Positions 6,580 to 14,280 of a stretch of DNA of 16,595 bases are shown piece by piece; position 1 is the first letter of the stretch, and the number at the start of each line of letters is the position of its first letter. Source of the stretch: Chloroflexota bacterium (GTDB lineage Bacteria; Chloroflexota; Dehalococcoidia; SM23-28-2; RBG-16-64-32); the NCBI GenBank assembly GCA_022561095.1, contig JADFRV010000034.1, positions 1 to 16,595 of the forward strand, written 5' to 3'. The notes below the pieces were generated by a model. It saw nothing but the letters and a program-made list of their open reading frames with translations. It had not been told where the DNA came from and did no database searches. A program made the position numbers and the translations under genes.

Positions 6580-7026
6580 ATGAGCGAGCAGATCGGGATC
6601 AAGAGGCTGGACCACGTCTGTTGGGCTGTCCATAAGCTGGAAGACACCCTGCCGCTGCTCACGGAGCTGATGGGCATGCGCGAGACAGGGCGCTGGGAGA
6701 ATGAGGAGCAGGGCTTTCGCGGCGTCTCCCTGGAGCTGCCCGGCGGCACCGCCCACTTTGAGCTGCTTGAGCCCCTGGGCGAGGACAGCTACCTTCACCG
6801 GTTCCTTGAGGAGCGTGGACCGGGGCTCCACCACGTCACCTTCGAGGTTTCGGATATCGATTCGGCTGCCCAGGCAGTCCGCGACTACGGCATCGAGCCG
6901 TTCCGCGGCGTCCAGCGCGGCCACGGCTGGGCGGAGACCTACATCCACCCCAAGGACTCTGGTGGCGTTCTTTTCCAGTTCTACATCGACGAGGATCACC
7001 ACCACGAGTCGGAGCCGCCCAAGTAA
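6580..7026 (+). CDS. VOC-superfamily protein, methylmalonyl-CoA epimerase/glyoxalase-like
   Basis: Small metal-dependent fold of two beta-alpha-beta-beta-beta modules, 148 residues. H12 in LDHVCWAV, the ELLEP strand (61-65), GPGLHHVTFEVSDI (80-93, with adjacent H84/H85) and HPKDSGGVLFQF (123-134) match methylmalonyl-CoA epimerases position by position. The last metal ligand, Glu in those enzymes (as in VLIEL), is Gln at 133, so the metal site or reaction may differ and I would not name it as the epimerase. The tail is acidic and His-rich (DEDHHHESE). GGAGG at 6563-6567 is 12 nt before the ATG, a rather long spacing. The hydrolase gene follows after 2 nt, so the two are almost certainly co-translated and may act on the same substrate. 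No methylmalonyl-CoA mutase gene is present. Confidence 0.82.
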   Translation: MSEQIGIKRLDHVCWAVHKLEDTLPLLTELMGMRETGRWENEEQGFRGVSLELPGGTAHFELLEPLGEDSYLHRFLEERGPGLHHVTFEVSDIDSAAQAVRDYGIEPFRGVQRGHGWAETYIHPKDSGGVLFQFYIDEDHHHESEPPK

Positions 7027-7028
7027 GG

Positions 7029-7886
7029 ATGGCCCGCCTCGTCCAGCCCGTCGAGGGCGAGCTAAAGCTCAACGGCCTCCGCATCAACTACTTCGAGTGG
7101 AAGGGCCGCGGCCGGCGGCCGCTCGTCCTGATGCACGGCCTGCGCGACTACGCCTACTACTGGCAGGACTGCGCCAACCGTCTGCTGGACGACTTCCACG
7201 TCTACACCTTCGACCAGCGCGGCCACGGTGAGAGCGAACGCGCCCCCGGCGGCTATCTGGTGTGGGCCCTGGCCGCAGACCTCGCCGCCTTCGTAGACGC
7301 CGTGGGCCTGGAGCGATTCGACCTGGCCGGCCTCTCCCTGGGCTCGCGCTGCTCCATGGCCTACGCCCGTGACAACTGGCAGCGGCTGGGCCACCTGGTG
7401 CTGATGGACATGGGGCCGCAGATGGCCAAGGTGGGCGCACGCGGCCTCAAGGCTGACATGACCGCGAAGGCGGACGTTCCGCCCAGCTCCTTCGCCCACG
7501 AGGACGCCCTGGCGTTCTTCGGACGCCAGTGGCCCAGCCTGGACGAGCCGTCTCTGCAACGGCTGGTCCAGAACGCCCTCGTCCAGGGCGAGGACGGCCT
7601 CTACTCCAACCGCTACGACCGCCGCCTGGCCGACATCACCACCAAGGCGGCGATACCGGAGATCGACTACCTCTGGGACTCCCTGACCCGCATCCAGTGC
7701 CCTACCCTGGTGATGCGAGGCGAGCACAGCCCCATCCTGGACGACGAGATATCGGCTCGCATGGTGGAGAGCCTACCGGACGGCAGGCTCTCCGTATTCG
7801 AGGACACCGGCCACTCCCTGCCGCGCCTGCGGCCGGAGAGGTTCGCCGACGTCCTTCGAAGCTTCCTTCTCGATCGGCCGCTCTGA
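7029..7886 (+). CDS. Alpha/beta hydrolase
   Basis: Alpha/beta-hydrolase fold protein of 285 residues. The oxyanion-hole motif is LVLMHGLRD (32-40), followed by DQRGHGESE (62-70), the nucleophile elbow GLSLG (101-105) with Ser103, an acid candidate in GEHSPILDD (D238 or D239), and catalytic His262 in DTGHSLP. The triad is complete, so it should be an active esterase, lipase or C-C hydrolase; the substrate is not predictable. No signal peptide, hence cytoplasmic. The ATG is 2 nt after the stop of the VOC gene, with purine-rich AAGGA overlapping that stop, indicating translational coupling. It converges on the DoxX-family gene with 15 bp between stops; a weak 5-bp hairpin (GGGCT 7890-7894, AGCCC 7904-7908) lies there. 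Confidence 0.9.
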   Translation: MARLVQPVEGELKLNGLRINYFEWKGRGRRPLVLMHGLRDYAYYWQDCANRLLDDFHVYTFDQRGHGESERAPGGYLVWALAADLAAFVDAVGLERFDLAGLSLGSRCSMAYARDNWQRLGHLVLMDMGPQMAKVGARGLKADMTAKADVPPSSFAHEDALAFFGRQWPSLDEPSLQRLVQNALVQGEDGLYSNRYDRRLADITTKAAIPEIDYLWDSLTRIQCPTLVMRGEHSPILDDEISARMVESLPDGRLSVFEDTGHSLPRLRPERFADVLRSFLLDRPL

Positions 7887-7901
7887 GGAGGGCTGGCTCG
7901 C

Positions 7902-8429
7902 TTAGCCCAGCAAGTACTTCAGCGCAGGCATCTTCTTCACCGTCTCGGTTTGCTCAAGGTAGGAGTCGATGCCGACGATGCGGCCGGCGCCCAGAGCTCC
8001 CAGCAAGGCGAGAATGCCGATGTAGATGATGTGCTCGTCCATGAATGGGTTGTTCTCCGGGTAGAGCACTGGGAGGTAGAACATTAGCATCAGAAGTGCG
8101 CCGAAAAACGCGCCCACCCGTGTGAACAACCCCAGGATCAACGAGAAGCCGATCAGGATCTGGCCCCAGATCACCAGCGGGTCGATGACATCGAGCGCGG
8201 TCTGGCTGGTGCCCATGTCCACGAATATGTCTTTCAGGGGGCCCCTGCTGGCGTTGACAAGGAAGCCCTCGGAAGAAAAATCCGTAATGAGCTTATCGAA
8301 CCCAGACCAGATGAAAATCCATCCCATCGACAACCGCCCGGCAAGCGTCAGGAACGGTAGAACCATGTCAGAGTGCGTGAACTCGAACGTCCGCCCCAAC
8401 GCTGTGACGGTGTAAGTGGTCTCCTTCAT
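7902..8429 (-). CDS. DoxX family membrane protein
   Basis: Integral membrane protein of 175 residues. Four hydrophobic helices are visible: one around LAGRLSMGWIFIWSGFDKL (the DoxX-typical Gly-Arg-xxx-G-x-x-F-xxxG-xxKL pattern), two in LVIWGQILIGFSLILGLFTRVGAFF and onwards, and one in IIYIGILALLGALGAGR. The family includes the small subunit of thiosulfate:quinone oxidoreductase and many uncharacterised redox-related membrane proteins; the partner is unknown. ATG 8429 is chosen because AAAGGAGG (minus strand, 8445-8438) sits 8 nt upstream; a longer in-frame version to 8498 would begin inside the promoter. It has its own promoter at 8498-8470 and is thus probably separate from the channel gene upstream. 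Confidence 0.88.
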   Translation of the reverse strand: MKETTYTVTALGRTFEFTHSDMVLPFLTLAGRLSMGWIFIWSGFDKLITDFSSEGFLVNASRGPLKDIFVDMGTSQTALDVIDPLVIWGQILIGFSLILGLFTRVGAFFGALLMLMFYLPVLYPENNPFMDEHIIYIGILALLGALGAGRIVGIDSYLEQTETVKKMPALKYLLG

Positions 8430-8469
8430 TGCGGTCGCCTCCTTTCGCTTCCGAGAGCGATGACACCCT

Positions 8470-8498
8470 ACTATCGTCTGCTCAAAGCGACAAGTCAA
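8470..8498 (-). promoter_or_regulatory. Promoter of the DoxX-family gene
   Basis: On the minus strand: -35 TTGACT (8498-8493, five of six), a 17-bp spacer, and -10 GATAGT (8475-8470, four of six). It predicts a start near 8463 and a leader of about 34 nt carrying a strong Shine-Dalgarno sequence. Confidence 0.65.
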
Positions 8499-8545
8499 GC
8501 TCCGCCGTTTTCTCCTGTGCGGGCGGCCACGCGGCAGCCTTGCAG

Positions 8546-8569
8546 CCCCGCGGCCGCTTAGCGGCGGGG
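8546..8569 (-). other. Bulged GC hairpin at the end of the channel gene
   Basis: CCCCG/CGGGG (8546-8550, 8565-8569) and CCGC/GCGG (8554-8557, 8561-8564) form a stem with a 3-nt bulge; the channel gene's stop codon is in the 3-nt loop. No T-run follows, so a terminator role is uncertain. Confidence 0.3.
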
Positions 8570-9556
8570 TCTGATCGCCTCCAGCTCCGCCTCGTCACCA
8601 AGGACGATCAGCCTGTCGCCGACGGCCAGCTGGCTGCTGCCGCTGGGGCCCACCTGGATCGCCCCGGTGGCCCGCTGCACCCCAAGCACCACCGCACGGG
8701 CGGCAGATTGCATCACGTCCTCTATCGTCCTGCCGCCCAGGCCGGACTCCTCGGAGATCTCTATCTCCGCCAGGATCTGCTCCTCGTGGCGACCGCTGGC
8801 CAGCGCGTCGATGAACTCCACCATCAGCGGCTGCAACGCCGACAACGCCATTCGGCGCCCGGCGATGGCGTAAGGAGAGATCGCCCGGTCTGCGCCCGCC
8901 CGCCGCATCCTCGGTTCGCTCTCTGAGCGCCCGGCGCGAGAGACGATGTACAGGTCGGGCCGCAGCGCCTTGGCGGTGAGGACGATGAACGTGTTCCCGG
9001 CGTCGGAGTCGGAGGCGGCGAGCAGCCCGCGGGCGCGCTCGATGCCGGCCTCCCTCAACACGGCGTCGCTGGTGGCGTCTCCCTCCATCATCAGGTGGTC
9101 GCTTGCCTGAGCGCGGGCTATCGCCTCCGGGTTGGACTCCACGATGACGAAGGGGACGCCGCGGGCGCTGAACTCCCGCGCTATCTCCGTGCCCACGCGG
9201 CCGAAGCCGCAGAGGATGTAGTGGTCCTTTAGGGCCTCAATCTTCGACTTCATTCGACGCGCCCCCAGTATACTCTCCAGTTCCCCCTCCACTGCAATCT
9301 GCATCACGGCCGTGAGGACGTATAGGATGACGATGACCCCCAAGATGATGATAACGATGGTGAATGCCCGGCCTGCGCTCCCCAAGGGGTTGATCTCCCC
9401 GAACCCGGCCGTAGTCGCCGCCGTGACGGTCTGATACAGGGCATCGAGGAAGCTGAAGCCCTCGATAGCCATGTATCCGGCGACGCCTATCGCCCAAAGG
9501 ATCAAGGCAGAGATACAGCCAATGCCTAACCTCTGCCAAGGGGTGAGAACTCTCAC
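8558..9556 (-). CDS. Two-TM potassium channel with cytoplasmic RCK (TrkA-N and TrkA-C) domains
   Basis: MthK/Kch-like channel of 332 residues. TM1 is about 11-30, a pore helix and selectivity filter follow (TTAGFGE, 48-54), TM2 is about 64-88, then an RCK domain with the dinucleotide motif CGFGRVGTE (116-124) and acidic E140, and a TrkA-C-like domain (about 240-330) with a typical VGDRLIVLG end. The role is ligand-gated K+ flux across the membrane. The filter reads TAGFG where the classical one is TVGYG; Phe for Tyr is frequent in prokaryotic channels, Ala for Val less so. GTG 9556 follows the vWA stop codon after 9 nt and has no convincing Shine-Dalgarno sequence, so it is probably translated by coupling on the same mRNA. 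Family call is firm, ion selectivity inferred. Confidence 0.9.
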   Translation of the reverse strand: MRVLTPWQRLGIGCISALILWAIGVAGYMAIEGFSFLDALYQTVTAATTAGFGEINPLGSAGRAFTIVIIILGVIVILYVLTAVMQIAVEGELESILGARRMKSKIEALKDHYILCGFGRVGTEIAREFSARGVPFVIVESNPEAIARAQASDHLMMEGDATSDAVLREAGIERARGLLAASDSDAGNTFIVLTAKALRPDLYIVSRAGRSESEPRMRRAGADRAISPYAIAGRRMALSALQPLMVEFIDALASGRHEEQILAEIEISEESGLGGRTIEDVMQSAARAVVLGVQRATGAIQVGPSGSSQLAVGDRLIVLGDEAELEAIRPRR

Positions 9557-9565
9557 TGCAGGGGG

Positions 9566-11653
9566 CTACGCCGCTTGGCCGCCCAGGCGCTTGCGCTTCT
9601 GGGACACGTAGTCAACCAGGAGGTACTGTCCCAAATTCTCCGGTGTGGTGTAGAACACCCGACCCTTGTTCATCTTGGCGATCTGATTCACGAACTCTTT
9701 CAGGTAATAGTTTCGGTCCAGCATGAACGTGTTGATCACGATCCCCTTCCGAGTACACCGTCGTACCTCTTTCAGCGTCTCGCGGATCGTGATCGGGCTC
9801 GGCGGGTAGGCGAAGTAGGAGCGCCCGTGCTCCAGGTGCGCAGTCGGCTCCCCATCCGATATCATGATGATCTGGCGTGTCCCCACCTTGTGCCGGGCCA
9901 GCAGCTTCTGGGCGATCATGAACGCGTGGTGCATGTTCGTCCCCAGCACGGACTCGTCCCAGCGCACGTAGGGCAGCTCATCGGGACGTAGCTCCCGCGC
10001 GTAGGCGGAGAAGCCTAGGATGTACAGCGAGTCCTTGGGGAACTGGGTGCGGATCAGGTTCTGCAGCGCCAGCGCCACCCTCTTGGCGGCCTGGAAGCTG
10101 CCCCGCAGCGCCATGGACCATGACAGGTCCAGCATCATCACCGTCGTCGTGCTGGTGATCGTCTCGGAGCGGAACACCTCGAAGTCGTCCTTGTCCAGAC
10201 GCACCGGCACCTGAGGCCCCTCGCGGAAGACCGCGTTCATGATCGTCTCGCCCAGGTTGAGGTGGAACGGGTCCCCGAACTCGTACCGTTTCGTCTCGTC
10301 CGCCCGCTCGCCGCCGGTTCCGCGCTCTGGCAGCGCGTGTTTGCCGAAGCTGGACTTCTTCAGCTGGGTGTATATCTCACCCAGCGCTTTCTCCCCGATC
10401 TTGCGCACACCCTTGGGCGTCAGCTCCCAGGCCTTCCCTTTGCGGCGGATGTAGCCCGCCTCCTCAAGTATCTCCAGGAACTCCTTTAGCTGCTTTAGGG
10501 TCTCAGCCGCCTCTTCCCCCAGCAGCTCCCGCAGCTTCTCCTCATCGATGTCCTCCAGGTCACCCCCGTACTGGGTGCGCTCCAGCTCCTTCTCCAGGTC
10601 GTCCAGATCCTGCAGGTTGTCCATCAGGCTCATCGCCTGGAGCAGGTCCAGCTCCTCGTCGCCGCGGAACGGATACTGGTTCTGGAGTTCGCGCGAAGGG
10701 TACAGGATGTCCAGGTTGATCGAAAGCTCCTGGAGCTGCCGCTGCAGGTCCAGGTCGCCCACCTTGTCCATTAGCAGGTCTTGAAGCTGCTGCCGCATCT
10801 CCGGGGGCAAGCTGTCCAGCAGCGCCTGCATGACGGACGCCTGCTGCTGCATCTCTTCGATGAGCTGTTCCAGGCTCTGGGGCGGGTTGTCCCCGAACAG
10901 GTCGCCGTACTTGTCCATGAACGCCTGGAAGTCCGGCTGGCCCCCGGCCATCTTCTCCGAGAGCATCTCGTTCAGCTCCCGGATCATCTCCTTCATGCGC
11001 GCCATCTCTTCAGGGCTCATATTAGCAATCTGGTTATAGATGTCTTTGAAGAAGGTGTCCATCATCGCCTTCTTCAGCATCTCCATCAGCTCTTGGAACT
11101 TGGTCCCTGCCTCCGGATCCATGAACTCGTAGTTCTGCAGCTCCTTCACCTGGCCGCCGACATCCTCCGGCAGGTTGTCGATCGTCTTCTTCTTCTTCTC
11201 GACGATGTCCTTCAGCATCTGCGACAGGCGCTCCTGCTCCTCCGCAGTGGGCTCCTGCTGCGAGGGCTTCATCGCCTCCTCGAACGCCTGCAGCGGGCTG
11301 TCGCCGCCCTGTAGCTGACGCTCCGCCTTCTGCAGGCGGCTGTCCAGCGTCCCCTTCTCCAGCTCTATCACCTCGTCCAGCCGCTTCTTGATGTCCTCGA
11401 ACACGGAGTCGAGGTTGTAGCGGTCCAGCATCTGGCGGCGCTGCTGGCGCAGCTGCTGGAGGATATCCCGCAGCCCCTGCATCCGCTGGCCCAACGGGTT
11501 GCGCATCCCGCGCTGCAGCAGGTTGCGCAGGGCGTGCTGGAGGTCGCCGAAGTTCATCAGGTCATCGGTCAGCCCGGCCAGGATATCGTCCGGGTCCAGG
11601 GGCCCGATCTCCTGGCTGCCGTCCCATTCAGAGTAGCGGAAGCGAAAACTCAT
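9566..11653 (-). CDS. Large vWA-domain protein, partner of the AAA+ ATPase
   Basis: Protein of 695 residues. Residues about 1-350 are very rich in Gln, Leu, Glu and Met and strongly helical (many LQQLRQQ, EEMQQQ, LLDSLPPEM stretches), probably coiled-coil or helical-bundle scaffold. About 386-429 looks like a winged helix (LKEFLEILEEAGYIRRKG, ELTPKGVRKIGEKAL). The C-terminal vWA domain (about 500-690) has a complete metal-ion-dependent adhesion site: D509-L-S511-W-S513, T572 and D600 in ISDGEPT. The arrangement resembles CoxE-type and magnesium-chelatase D-subunit partners of MoxR/BchI ATPases, in which the vWA protein links the ATPase ring to its substrate. The ATG has GGGAG 5 nt upstream. 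The gene follows the AAA+ gene after 50 bp and precedes the channel gene by 9 nt. The client is unknown. Confidence 0.88.
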   Translation of the reverse strand: MSFRFRYSEWDGSQEIGPLDPDDILAGLTDDLMNFGDLQHALRNLLQRGMRNPLGQRMQGLRDILQQLRQQRRQMLDRYNLDSVFEDIKKRLDEVIELEKGTLDSRLQKAERQLQGGDSPLQAFEEAMKPSQQEPTAEEQERLSQMLKDIVEKKKKTIDNLPEDVGGQVKELQNYEFMDPEAGTKFQELMEMLKKAMMDTFFKDIYNQIANMSPEEMARMKEMIRELNEMLSEKMAGGQPDFQAFMDKYGDLFGDNPPQSLEQLIEEMQQQASVMQALLDSLPPEMRQQLQDLLMDKVGDLDLQRQLQELSINLDILYPSRELQNQYPFRGDEELDLLQAMSLMDNLQDLDDLEKELERTQYGGDLEDIDEEKLRELLGEEAAETLKQLKEFLEILEEAGYIRRKGKAWELTPKGVRKIGEKALGEIYTQLKKSSFGKHALPERGTGGERADETKRYEFGDPFHLNLGETIMNAVFREGPQVPVRLDKDDFEVFRSETITSTTTVMMLDLSWSMALRGSFQAAKRVALALQNLIRTQFPKDSLYILGFSAYARELRPDELPYVRWDESVLGTNMHHAFMIAQKLLARHKVGTRQIIMISDGEPTAHLEHGRSYFAYPPSPITIRETLKEVRRCTRKGIVINTFMLDRNYYLKEFVNQIAKMNKGRVFYTTPENLGQYLLVDYVSQKRKRLGGQAA

Positions 11654-11703
11654 GTCGTCTCCCGTACGGCTTGGACTTCAGTCCTGCCGCTGCCGGTTCC
11701 TTC

Positions 11704-13110
11704 TTACCCCCTGTACTGGAAGCGGCCGGCGATCTTGTCCTTGTTCAGCCGCTTGTTCAGGTGCAACCCCTCCAGCACAAACTCTACCGCTGAAGCGATG
11801 GCCGGCCTGCTCCGGCCCGCGCCCAGCTTCTCCGCCGCCGCGTCCAACCCCTCCACCTGCTTCATCAGCTTGACGTAATCCGCCGAGGGCGTCTGATCGC
11901 CCACCTCCACCGCGTGGCCGGCCTTGAACTTGGCCACCACCGTCTCCAGCTCGGCCAGGCTGAAGTAACGGTTGAACACGGCCAGCACGGCCCCTTGGAT
12001 CAGACGGTCGATGATCTGCTCCTCGCGCCCCTCCTCCACCGTCTCGAACTCCAGCTTGCCGCTGATGGCGGGCACCAGGAAGGGCAGGTCGCTAATGCGG
12101 GGTACTATCTCCTTCTCCTTCAGGCGGATCGCGCGGCGAAAGGCGTTGGCCAGTAGCGCCTCGTAGTCCGCTATAGAGGCGCGGACGGAGACCCCGGAGC
12201 GCTGGTTGATGTCCGGGCTGCGGCGGGCCAGGCGCGTCACCTCCGCCACGATCTCTTTCATGTAGGCCGGGACGTTGACGGGGTGCTCATCGTCATCCTC
12301 GAAGTGGGAGCGCTCCTGCTCCATGATGGCGATCTCCGCCTCCACGTTCTTCGGGTAGTGAGTGCGGATCTGGGCGCCGTAGCGATCCTTGAGCGGCGTG
12401 ATGATGCGGCCGCGGTTGGTGTAGTCCTCCGGATTGGCGGAGGCGACTACGAAGACGTCCAGCGGCAGACGTATGCGGTAGCCGCGGATCTGCACGTCGC
12501 GCTCCTCCATGATGTTGAGCAGCCCCACCTGGATGCGCTCAGCCATATCCGGGAGCTCGTTGATGCAGAAGATGCCCCGGTTGTGCCTGGGGATCAGGCC
12601 GTAATGTATCGTCAGCTCGTCCGAGAGGTAGCGGCCCTCGGCTACCTTGATCGGGTCGACCTCGCCGATCAGGTCGGCGATGGTGATATCCGGGGTGGCC
12701 AACTTCTCCCCGTAGCGGCGCTCGCGGTCCAGCCAGGCCAGCTCCGTGTCGTCCCCCTCTTCCTCCACGAGGTCTCTACAGCGTCTGCATATCGGGTCGA
12801 ACGGGTTATCGTTGATCTCACAACCCGCTATGGTCGGTATCTCTTCGTCCAGCAGCCCTGCCAGGGCGCGGATCACGCGCGACTTCGCCTGCCCGCGCTC
12901 ACCCAGGAAGATGATGTCCTGTCCGGACAGGAGGGCGTTCTCCAGGTGGGGGACGACCGTCTCCTCGAAGCCGACGATGCCTGGCAGATGGTCTGACTGG
13001 CCTCTACGAATCCGTTCGATGAGGTTCTTGCGCAGCTCCTGCTTGACGGTCAGGACCTTGTAGCCGGACTCGCGAAGCTGTCCAATCGTCGTCGGCTTCT
13101 TAGTTGCCAC
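11704..13110 (-). CDS. MoxR/magnesium-chelatase-like AAA+ ATPase
   Basis: AAA+ ATPase of 468 residues. Walker A is GERGQAKS (70-77, K76). An insertion with C97, C108 and C111 (GCEIND...PICRRC) may bind metal. The Walker B region is GIFCINEL (179-186), where the usual Asp is N184 while catalytic E185 is kept; I recall this INELP form from related proteins, so it is probably a clade trait. Sensor 1 is in ASANPEDYTNRGR (N226), with arginine-finger candidate R243 in TPLKDR. The family forms hexameric rings that use ATP to remodel proteins or insert metals together with vWA partners; the next gene encodes such a partner. GTG start, with AGGGAGG 10 nt upstream. A hairpin separates it from the AIR-synthase-like gene, but a shared transcript is possible. 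Confidence 0.92.
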   Translation of the reverse strand: MATKKPTTIGQLRESGYKVLTVKQELRKNLIERIRRGQSDHLPGIVGFEETVVPHLENALLSGQDIIFLGERGQAKSRVIRALAGLLDEEIPTIAGCEINDNPFDPICRRCRDLVEEEGDDTELAWLDRERRYGEKLATPDITIADLIGEVDPIKVAEGRYLSDELTIHYGLIPRHNRGIFCINELPDMAERIQVGLLNIMEERDVQIRGYRIRLPLDVFVVASANPEDYTNRGRIITPLKDRYGAQIRTHYPKNVEAEIAIMEQERSHFEDDDEHPVNVPAYMKEIVAEVTRLARRSPDINQRSGVSVRASIADYEALLANAFRRAIRLKEKEIVPRISDLPFLVPAISGKLEFETVEEGREEQIIDRLIQGAVLAVFNRYFSLAELETVVAKFKAGHAVEVGDQTPSADYVKLMKQVEGLDAAAEKLGAGRSRPAIASAVEFVLEGLHLNKRLNKDKIAGRFQYRG

Positions 13111-13143
13111 TTTCTCCCAGCCTCCCTACATTGCTTCTTGCCA

Positions 13144-13170
13144 GCGGCCCCGATTCGTCTTCGGGGCCGC
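13144..13170 (-). other. Perfect GC hairpin between the AIR-synthase-like and AAA+ genes
   Basis: GCGGCCCCGA (13144-13153) and TCGGGGCCGC (13161-13170) form a 10-bp perfect stem with a 7-nt loop in the 68-bp gap. Neither side has a T-run. It could be a partial terminator, an mRNA-stabilising stem or a processing site. Confidence 0.5.
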
Positions 13171-13178
13171 CGCGCTCG

Positions 13179-14201
13179 CTAGCCTGCCAGGAAGCGAGCT
13201 ACCTCATCCCTGGCGAAACGGGGCACCTTCATGATTCGGGCACGCCCGTCCATTATAACCCCCGCCTCCCGCTTGACCATAGCACCGATCCGGCTCGCCC
13301 CGATTCCAGCCTCCGCCAGCGCCGCCAGCGCCGTCCCGCAGTCCTCCTCCGCCACGGCGATGAGCAGCGCTCCCGAGGCGAGCAGCCCCAGCGGCTCCAG
13401 CGAGGCGGCGGAGCAGATCGCCTGCGTCTCCGGCAGAACCGTGATCGCCTCCTCCTGTACCGACACCCCCAGTCCTGACGCCTCCGCCAGCTCGTAGAGA
13501 GCGGTGGCCAGGCCGCCTTCTGTTGGGTCGTGCATGGCGTGCACGGCGCCGCCGGCAGCGCGAACGGCGGCGCAGGCCGCCAGCGCCTCCGGCACCACGC
13601 TGATCCCAGGCTCGAAGATGTAGCGCCGCGCTTTCTCGATCGTCGCCTGCGGCACCCCCAACTGCTCCAGCTGGTCGCCCGCCTCGCGCGCCAGCACCGC
13701 CGTTCCCTCGATGGCGATCCCTTTGGTGAGGATGAGCGCGTCCCCCTCCCTGACGCCCGCGGGTTGCACCAGCGCCTCCCTCTCCACCTCCCCCAGCATC
13801 GCCCCCACAACGATGGGGCGGCCCAGCCCGTGAGTGATCTCCGTGTGGCCTCCCACCAGCTCGATCTCCAGACTCTCACACGCCTCCAGCAGCTGTCCGA
13901 ACACCTGCGAGGCCTGCTCCTCCGACGCGCCTTCCGGCAGCAGCACCGTGGCCAGGAACCATGCTGGTCGCGCGCCCATGCAGGCCACGTCGTTAGCGTT
14001 CACGTGCACCGCGTACCAGCCGATGTGATCGCTGGCGAAGGTCACAGGGTCGCTCTTGGCAACCAGCAGCCGCTCCCCGCCGGCGTCGATCACAGCGGCG
14101 TCGCGGCCGACCCCCGGCCCCAGGAGGACCCTGGTGTCCCGGTGCTGGATCCGCGCCAGGAGCCGGGCCAGCAGTTCGTTGGGCAGCTTACCGACATCCA
14201 C
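13179..14201 (-). CDS. AIR synthase-related / HypE-like protein
   Basis: Protein of 340 residues of the PurM/HypE/ThiL/SelD fold family, which generally use ATP to activate an oxygen or carbonyl group. The Gly/Asp-rich N-terminal motif GPGVGRDAAVI (28-38), the metal/nucleotide motif HVNANDVACMGARP (66-79), LVGGHTEIT (115-123) and DPTEGGLATALYE in the second domain are all present. True HypE ends in a catalytic Cys (PRIC-like tail) used for cyanide-ligand synthesis; this one ends in ARFLAG without Cys and there are no hyp neighbours, so hydrogenase maturation is unlikely. It also lacks the ThiL or SelD signatures. GTG 14201 is chosen because it lies just after a promoter (TTGACA, 17 bp, AATGAT); no clear Shine-Dalgarno sequence. 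Activity unknown; family call secure. Confidence 0.87.
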   Translation of the reverse strand: MDVGKLPNELLARLLARIQHRDTRVLLGPGVGRDAAVIDAGGERLLVAKSDPVTFASDHIGWYAVHVNANDVACMGARPAWFLATVLLPEGASEEQASQVFGQLLEACESLEIELVGGHTEITHGLGRPIVVGAMLGEVEREALVQPAGVREGDALILTKGIAIEGTAVLAREAGDQLEQLGVPQATIEKARRYIFEPGISVVPEALAACAAVRAAGGAVHAMHDPTEGGLATALYELAEASGLGVSVQEEAITVLPETQAICSAASLEPLGLLASGALLIAVAEEDCGTALAALAEAGIGASRIGAMVKREAGVIMDGRARIMKVPRFARDEVARFLAG

Positions 14202-14210
14202 CTTGTCCGC

Positions 14211-14239
14211 ATCATTGGCTGCGGCGCCGTCGCTGTCAA
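14211..14239 (-). promoter_or_regulatory. Promoter of the AIR-synthase-like gene
   Basis: Minus strand: perfect -35 TTGACA (14239-14234), a 17-bp spacer, and -10 AATGAT (14216-14211, four of six). The GTG lies 9 nt after the -10, so the leader would be only a few bases. Confidence 0.6.
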
Positions 14240-14242
14240 CCG

Positions 14243-14271
14243 TTGGCCTACCGCCGGGCAGCAGCTATACT
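14243..14271 (+). promoter_or_regulatory. Promoter of the DedA gene
   Basis: -35 TTGGCC (14243-14248, four of six), a 17-bp spacer, and -10 TATACT (14266-14271, five of six). The predicted start is at about 14278-14279. Its -35 lies 3 bp from the -35 of the opposite promoter, giving a compact back-to-back pair. Confidence 0.6.
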
Positions 14272-14280
14272 TGGTGTTAC

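Noticed and set aside
6229..7005. 258-codon minus-strand frame across the lipid kinase upstream region and the VOC gene
   Set aside because: It is antisense to a clear VOC gene and overlaps the lipid kinase start; its composition is a shadow of the other genes.
8430..8498. 23-residue N-terminal extension of the DoxX-family protein
   Set aside because: It would begin inside the -35 box of the gene's promoter and lacks a ribosome binding site, while ATG 8429 has AAAGGAGG at ideal spacing.
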